Of a stretch of 64,000 bases of DNA, positions 60,514 to 64,000 are shown piece by piece. Each line of letters opens with the position of its first letter. The first letter of the stretch is position 1. The translations under genes and the position numbers were made by a program. The DNA is from Desulfocapsa sp050291935 (lineage in GTDB: Bacteria; Desulfobacterota; Desulfobulbia; Desulfobulbales; Desulfocapsaceae). The notes below the pieces were generated by a model that worked only from the letters and a program-made list of their open reading frames with translations, made no database searches and was not told the origin of the DNA. Location of the stretch: contig JBNKKR010000010.1 in the NCBI GenBank assembly GCA_050291935.1, positions 1-64,000 of the forward strand, given 5' to 3'.

Positions 60514-61127
60514 GTCGCTGTTTCCAGGATAACCGGAACTCCACTGCTAAGCCTTCTACTGCGGCAACGCTCGGCGATGATTATGGATTGCATGGCCAAC
60601 ACCGCGTCCTCAAGGAGATCATTCACCACCAAGTACTGATACCTGGAAATCGCCTGCATCTCCTTTGCCGCATTTTGCAGACGAAGACCAATGGTTGCTT
60701 CCGAATCAGTCTCCCTCCCTCGCAGACGCTTTTCAAGTTCTGATAGTGAGGGAGGAGCCACAAAGATGGAAACCGGGGAAAAAGAGGGGTCTTTTGCTAC
60801 TATTGCTGCCCCCTGCACATCAATATCAAGAAAAACATCCTCTCCGTTTTGCAGCTTGGCAGCAACCGCCTCCCGGCTGGTACCGTAATAGTTTCCATGG
60901 ACCTCCGCCCACTCAATAAATTGATCAGCAGCACGCATTGCCATAAATTGTTCCTGATCCACAAAGTGATAGTCCACACCATCCTGTTCCCCACTTCTTG
61001 GCTCTCTTGTGGTGTGTGACACCGAGAAACCAAGCCCCGGCATTGTATCCATAACCCTGCGTAATATGGTGGTTTTCCCGCAACCTGACGGAGCCGACAA
61101 AATATACAACTGTCCGGATATACTCAT
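60510..61127 (-). CDS. gmk: Guanylate kinase
   Basis: Phosphorylates GMP to GDP. The 205 residues contain the P-loop LSAPSGCGKTT near 10-20, the GMP-binding HTTREPRSGEQDGVDYHFV and LDIDVQGA. It overlaps remA by four bases upstream and rlmB by four bases downstream, so translation of the three is linked. Confidence 0.95.
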   Translation of the reverse strand: MSISGQLYILSAPSGCGKTTILRRVMDTMPGLGFSVSHTTREPRSGEQDGVDYHFVDQEQFMAMRAADQFIEWAEVHGNYYGTSREAVAAKLQNGEDVFLDIDVQGAAIVAKDPSFSPVSIFVAPPSLSELEKRLRGRETDSEATIGLRLQNAAKEMQAISRYQYLVVNDLLEDAVLAMQSIIIAERCRSRRLSSGVPVILETAT

Positions 61128-61408
61128 TTTTTACCCTCTTCAGCCTTTGCTTCCTGAATATGAGGTGCAAGCTGGGTTGCCGCTAGCCGCTGACTGATGG
61201 TATCTGGCTGAATGGAGGAGAGAACCACATGGGCAGAATCCATTACCAAAATGGAACGGGTGCGTCTGCCCTCTGTAACATCGATCAGTTTCCCTGCACC
61301 TTTGGCAATCTCTTTTAATTTTCTGGCAGGAGAAGAACCGGTATTGACCACAGCAATAATCCGCTCAGCCATCACCGTGTTCCCAAAACCTACATTGATA
61401 AGCTGCAT
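61124..61408 (-). CDS. RemA-like protein (DUF370)
   Basis: A 94-residue protein of the DUF370/RemA family, DNA-binding regulators of biofilm matrix genes in Bacillus and of unknown role in deltaproteobacteria. The signature MQLINVGFGNTVMAERIIAVV is followed by SSPARKLKEIAKGAGKLIDVT and GRRTRSILVMDSAHVVLSSI. I chose the ATG at 61408 because GGAG lies eight bases upstream; the in-frame start at 61423 is one base from yicC and lacks a site. The yicC-remA-gmk order is widely conserved. Confidence 0.88.
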   Translation of the reverse strand: MQLINVGFGNTVMAERIIAVVNTGSSPARKLKEIAKGAGKLIDVTEGRRTRSILVMDSAHVVLSSIQPDTISQRLAATQLAPHIQEAKAEEGKK

Positions 61409-61423
61409 CGCAACACTCCACAA

Positions 61424-62305
61424 TTACTCAATATTTTGCACCTGCTCTCGTATCTTTTCAAGCTCCGCCTTAAGTCCAACGGTGAGATGGGCAATATCTG
61501 CATCATTAATTTTTGAGGCCATGGTATTGACTTCACGTAGAAACTCCTGCAGTAAAAAATCAATTTTTCTGCCGGTGGCCTCCTCACTCTCTAAAAAGGC
61601 ACGAAATTGACCGATATGACTCTGCAGCCGGACAATCTCTTCGGTAACATCAGTCTTATCAGCCAACACCGCCACCTCCTGCGCCAAACGCTGTTCATCA
61701 AGGGAAACGGTATCGAGTAACTTCTGCAGACGTTCCTCAAGTTTTACCTTTCTTTCCTGTAACAGTTCAGGGACACGCGTTTCGATCCCTTGCACCACTT
61801 GCTCAAACTGCACGAGCCGCTCACTAAGATCAAGGGCCATGGTTTCCCCCTCTTCGCTCCGCATTGTGTCACAAACATCAAGTGCAGCGAGCAGGGCCTT
61901 TTCCATATGGGGCCAAACATCATCAAGCTCTTCACTCTTCTGATTTAATACCAAAACATCGGGGTAGGAGGCGATATGGGAAAGGGTGGTATTATTTGAA
62001 ATATTCAACGTTGTTGCAAGCTTTTGCAAAGCATCCTGATAGGTAAGGGCAAGACCGCTGTTTGCTTCAACCTCCTGCAAATCGGAAAAATCACCCGTTA
62101 CACAGAGTGCCACATCCACTCGCCCCCGGACCAATACCGTTGCCAGGGTTTTCCGTACACGTTCCTCAAGCCCGGCATATCCTTTTGGCAACCGTATCTT
62201 AAGATCAAGGTAGCGATGGTTGACACAGCGGATCTCCACTGTCCATCGTCTGCCTTTTGCCTCCGCCTCGCCACGACCAAAACCGGTCATACTCTTACAG
62301 ACCAT
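61424..62305 (-). CDS. yicC: YicC-family endoribonuclease
   Basis: A 293-residue protein with the N-terminal SMTGFGRGEAEAKGRRWTVEIRCVNHRYLDLKIRLP signature and the C-terminal DUF1732 part with ATGRKIDFLLQEFLREVNTMASKI. Members are reported as endoribonucleases linked to stationary-phase growth and sRNA decay. It lies upstream of remA and gmk on the same transcript and about 20 bases after the heptose kinase gene. Confidence 0.93.
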   Translation of the reverse strand: MVCKSMTGFGRGEAEAKGRRWTVEIRCVNHRYLDLKIRLPKGYAGLEERVRKTLATVLVRGRVDVALCVTGDFSDLQEVEANSGLALTYQDALQKLATTLNISNNTTLSHIASYPDVLVLNQKSEELDDVWPHMEKALLAALDVCDTMRSEEGETMALDLSERLVQFEQVVQGIETRVPELLQERKVKLEERLQKLLDTVSLDEQRLAQEVAVLADKTDVTEEIVRLQSHIGQFRAFLESEEATGRKIDFLLQEFLREVNTMASKINDADIAHLTVGLKAELEKIREQVQNIE

Positions 62306-62325
62306 TTTTTCTTCCTAAACTCTTT

Positions 62326-63348
62326 TTAAAGGGTTTTAAATGCCGTTTCCACATTCTCTTCGCCATGTAAAACGGCAAGGAGCTCATCACAGCTCACGGT
62401 TGCCGTTCCCACCTTGGCAACGACCACCCCGGCTGCGATATTGGCAAGTGCTGCCGCCCGCGCAAAGGAGGCCCCGGTGGAAAGTCCCAGGGCCAGGGCG
62501 GCAATAACCGTATCTCCAGCACCTGTTACATCAAAAACTTCCCGGGCGGTGGTGGGAATGGAGACCAGTGGTTTTTCCTTCTCAAGAAGGGCCATCCCAT
62601 GCTCACCACGGGTGATAAGCACCGCCTGACAAGACACCTTATTAATAAGAATAGTAGCCGCCTCTTGCAGGCTGGCATCGGAATCAATTGTGACCCCTGA
62701 CAGCTTTTCAGCTTCCATCTGATTGGGGGTAATAAGGGTGCAACCGTAAAAACGTTCCGGTCTGCCAGGTTTTGGATCCACAACAACCGGAATATCCTTA
62801 CCGGACACGTCTTTCACCTCCTGAACTCTGGACAAGAGCCTCCCCATCAGCTCTTCACCAATCACACCTTTAAAATAGTCCGAGATAATTACAGCATCAA
62901 AATCTTGCAAATTCTCTTCTATATATGTGTTCATCCTGGCAATGGTATCCGCAGACGGTGGACCCGCCTGTTCCCGGTCAAAACGAACAACCTGCTGCCG
63001 TTGGGCAAGTACCCTGGTTTTAACCGTGGTGGGCCGTTTTCCCGTCACCAACGCCTCACTTGATGCGCCAAGGGCAGCCAGGAGCTCTCGCAAACGCTCG
63101 CCCATCTCATCGGCACCGACAATACCGCACAACACCGCCTCCCCGCCAAGGGAAAAGATATTGTTCAGCACATTGGCCCCACCTCCCAGCAGATATTCTT
63201 CTCTGTTTACATGTACCACCGGGACAGGGGCTTCAGGAGATATCCTGTTCACTGAACCATGGACAAAATGATCAACGATAATATCGCCAACCACCAATAT
63301 CCGCTTTCCGCGTATTGTATCTACCAGTTGTTCAAGCTCAAGACTCAT
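62326..63348 (-). CDS. rfaE1: D-glycero-beta-D-manno-heptose-7-phosphate kinase (HldE1/RfaE1)
   Basis: PfkB/ribokinase-fold kinase that makes the bisphosphate intermediate of ADP-heptose for the LPS inner core. The 340 residues show VVGDIIVDHFVHGSVNRISPEAPVPVV, the GGGANVLNNI motif, LITPNQMEAEKLSG and the catalytic-base segment EVFDVTGAGDTVIA. There is no C-terminal nucleotidyltransferase domain, so a separate RfaE2 must exist. It overlaps the DUF3786 gene by four bases. Confidence 0.92.
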   Translation of the reverse strand: MSLELEQLVDTIRGKRILVVGDIIVDHFVHGSVNRISPEAPVPVVHVNREEYLLGGGANVLNNIFSLGGEAVLCGIVGADEMGERLRELLAALGASSEALVTGKRPTTVKTRVLAQRQQVVRFDREQAGPPSADTIARMNTYIEENLQDFDAVIISDYFKGVIGEELMGRLLSRVQEVKDVSGKDIPVVVDPKPGRPERFYGCTLITPNQMEAEKLSGVTIDSDASLQEAATILINKVSCQAVLITRGEHGMALLEKEKPLVSIPTTAREVFDVTGAGDTVIAALALGLSTGASFARAAALANIAAGVVVAKVGTATVSCDELLAVLHGEENVETAFKTL

Positions 63349-64000
63349 GACGCAAGCTCCACCCAGCGCTCAGCCATTCGTTCACAGGCAAACACCAACG
63401 ATTCTATATCAAGGTAATCCATAACCTTTTCATCAAACAGGACTTTCACTTTGGCCGGGAAATTATCCTCTTTTTCCTCATCCCAGAAAAGGACATAGAG
63501 GGGCAAACGGGGCAACACCGAGATAAAAAAAGCAGCACTGCAACTCTGTTCCGGATTTGCATCAATAACAGCACCCATACCACCGGCCTGAGCTTTCATA
63601 AGCTCCGTTTTCCCGGTAAAAAAGCTTGCAAGCCGCTCTTCGCAATACACCCGCAGGGTACGCACTTTGGAGATTGAATTTGGTAACGATTCCATCCCCA
63701 CCCACTTGTGCAACGGTTTCTCCCCTCCGCCAAAATCCACATAGTTATACAGTAAAATTTGATCCCTTGGATCTTCAATTTCCTGGCCGGCAATGGTAAC
63801 ACTCCCATGACAGAGCACCACCTCACGTCCTAAATAACTAAGGAGAAGACAATCATCTTCATCTCCTGACCAGCGGCAACCTATATTTCCGGCCAATGAC
63901 TGAAAATCGACGCTGCTTGTCTTCTTTTTAAGATAGGCCACCAGTGCCATATCCTTTTCATCGAGGAGTTTTTCAACACCGGAAAGCCCGTCTTTACCAT
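63345..64000 (-). CDS. DUF3786-domain protein (5' end beyond the window)
   Basis: The open frame continues past the ATG at 63950 to the window edge without a stop (GKDGLSGVEKLLDEKD precedes that ATG), so the gene is probably longer than the 201 residues counted from there. The visible part (SLAGNIGCRWSGDEDDCLLLSYLGREV, DPRDQILLYNYVDFGG, PLHKWVGMESLPNSI) fits DUF3786, a family of anaerobes often carrying an N-terminal Fe-S domain related to corrinoid proteins. Function is unknown. It overlaps rfaE1 by four bases and heads the minus-strand run to rlmB. Confidence 0.75.
   Translation of the reverse strand, partial: GKDGLSGVEKLLDEKDMALVAYLKKKTSSVDFQSLAGNIGCRWSGDEDDCLLLSYLGREVVLCHGSVTIAGQEIEDPRDQILLYNYVDFGGGEKPLHKWVGMESLPNSISKVRTLRVYCEERLASFFTGKTELMKAQAGGMGAVIDANPEQSCSAAFFISVLPRLPLYVLFWDEEKEDNFPAKVKVLFDEKVMDYLDIESLVFACERMAERWVELAS

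Overview
The window looks like a chromosomal segment of a Gram-negative anaerobe, most likely a deltaproteobacterium of the Desulfobulbales type (Desulfotalea-like). The evidence is indirect. Outer-membrane genes are present (tamA, tamB, lolA, hldE-type heptose kinase). Menaquinone is made by the futalosine route (mqnB, mqnD). A selenocysteine elongation factor (selB) occurs with a HesB/IscA-like selenoprotein, and DUF1638, DUF3786 and AmmeMemoRadiSam proteins are common in sulfate reducers. No rRNA, CRISPR array, prophage or intact insertion sequence was seen. Coding density is high and most genes are ordinary housekeeping genes.

Layout. 1-4771 (minus): edge of an unknown gene, then the conserved cdaA-cdaR(ybbR)-glmM cluster (c-di-AMP synthesis and cell-wall precursor), preceded by a K+ channel fused to RCK and receiver domains. 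4922-21949 (mostly plus): a DUF748/AsmA-like giant, prmA, mutY, convergent ampG, cysS, a MEMO-family gene, tRNA-Gln, two small unknown genes, mpl, the three-subunit transhydrogenase pntAA-pntAB-pntB, tilS and a DUF1638 gene. 21983-25632 (minus): mrp, an MBL hydrolase and selB. 25925-29685 (plus): ftsY, a TerB-DnaJ membrane protein, an aminotransferase and an orphan flagellar-rod-like protein. 29719-31452 (minus): pfkA and an endonuclease III-like gene. 31719-37073 (plus): the selenoprotein gene, tamA and tamB. 37078-49118 (minus): der, a DUF2959 lipoprotein, an AT-rich pair (SF0329-like, L,D-transpeptidase), the AmmeMemoRadiSam radical SAM enzyme, bpt, gdhA, a large receiver/PEP-pyruvate-binding fusion, and mqnB-mqnD-mobA. 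49215-55932: queA, a second RCK K+ channel, fmdB-like (minus), then the tightly overlapped murI-lolA-radical SAM-membrane protein operon. 55995-58485: a small accessory island with decayed MntA/HepT fragments, an intact HigBA toxin-antitoxin pair and a PilZ protein. 58486-64000: an S1-domain protein, then the minus-strand run DUF3786-hldE1-yicC-remA-gmk-rlmB.

Connections. Peptidoglycan metabolism recurs (glmM, murI, ampG and mpl for recycling, a YkuD L,D-transpeptidase). Two RCK-type K+ channels share the window with a c-di-AMP synthase, the messenger known in other bacteria to control K+ transport. SelB is the factor that would be needed to decode the in-frame UGA in the HesB-like gene. That UGA is followed at the right distance by a perfect 7-bp SECIS-like hairpin, and it is the strongest non-routine signal here. 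Other points of interest are a B12-type radical SAM enzyme with unusual cysteine spacing translationally coupled to lolA, the receiver-domain fusions, an endonuclease III homologue that stops with UGA exactly where its fourth cluster cysteine belongs, and a probably leaderless, palindrome-controlled higBA promoter.
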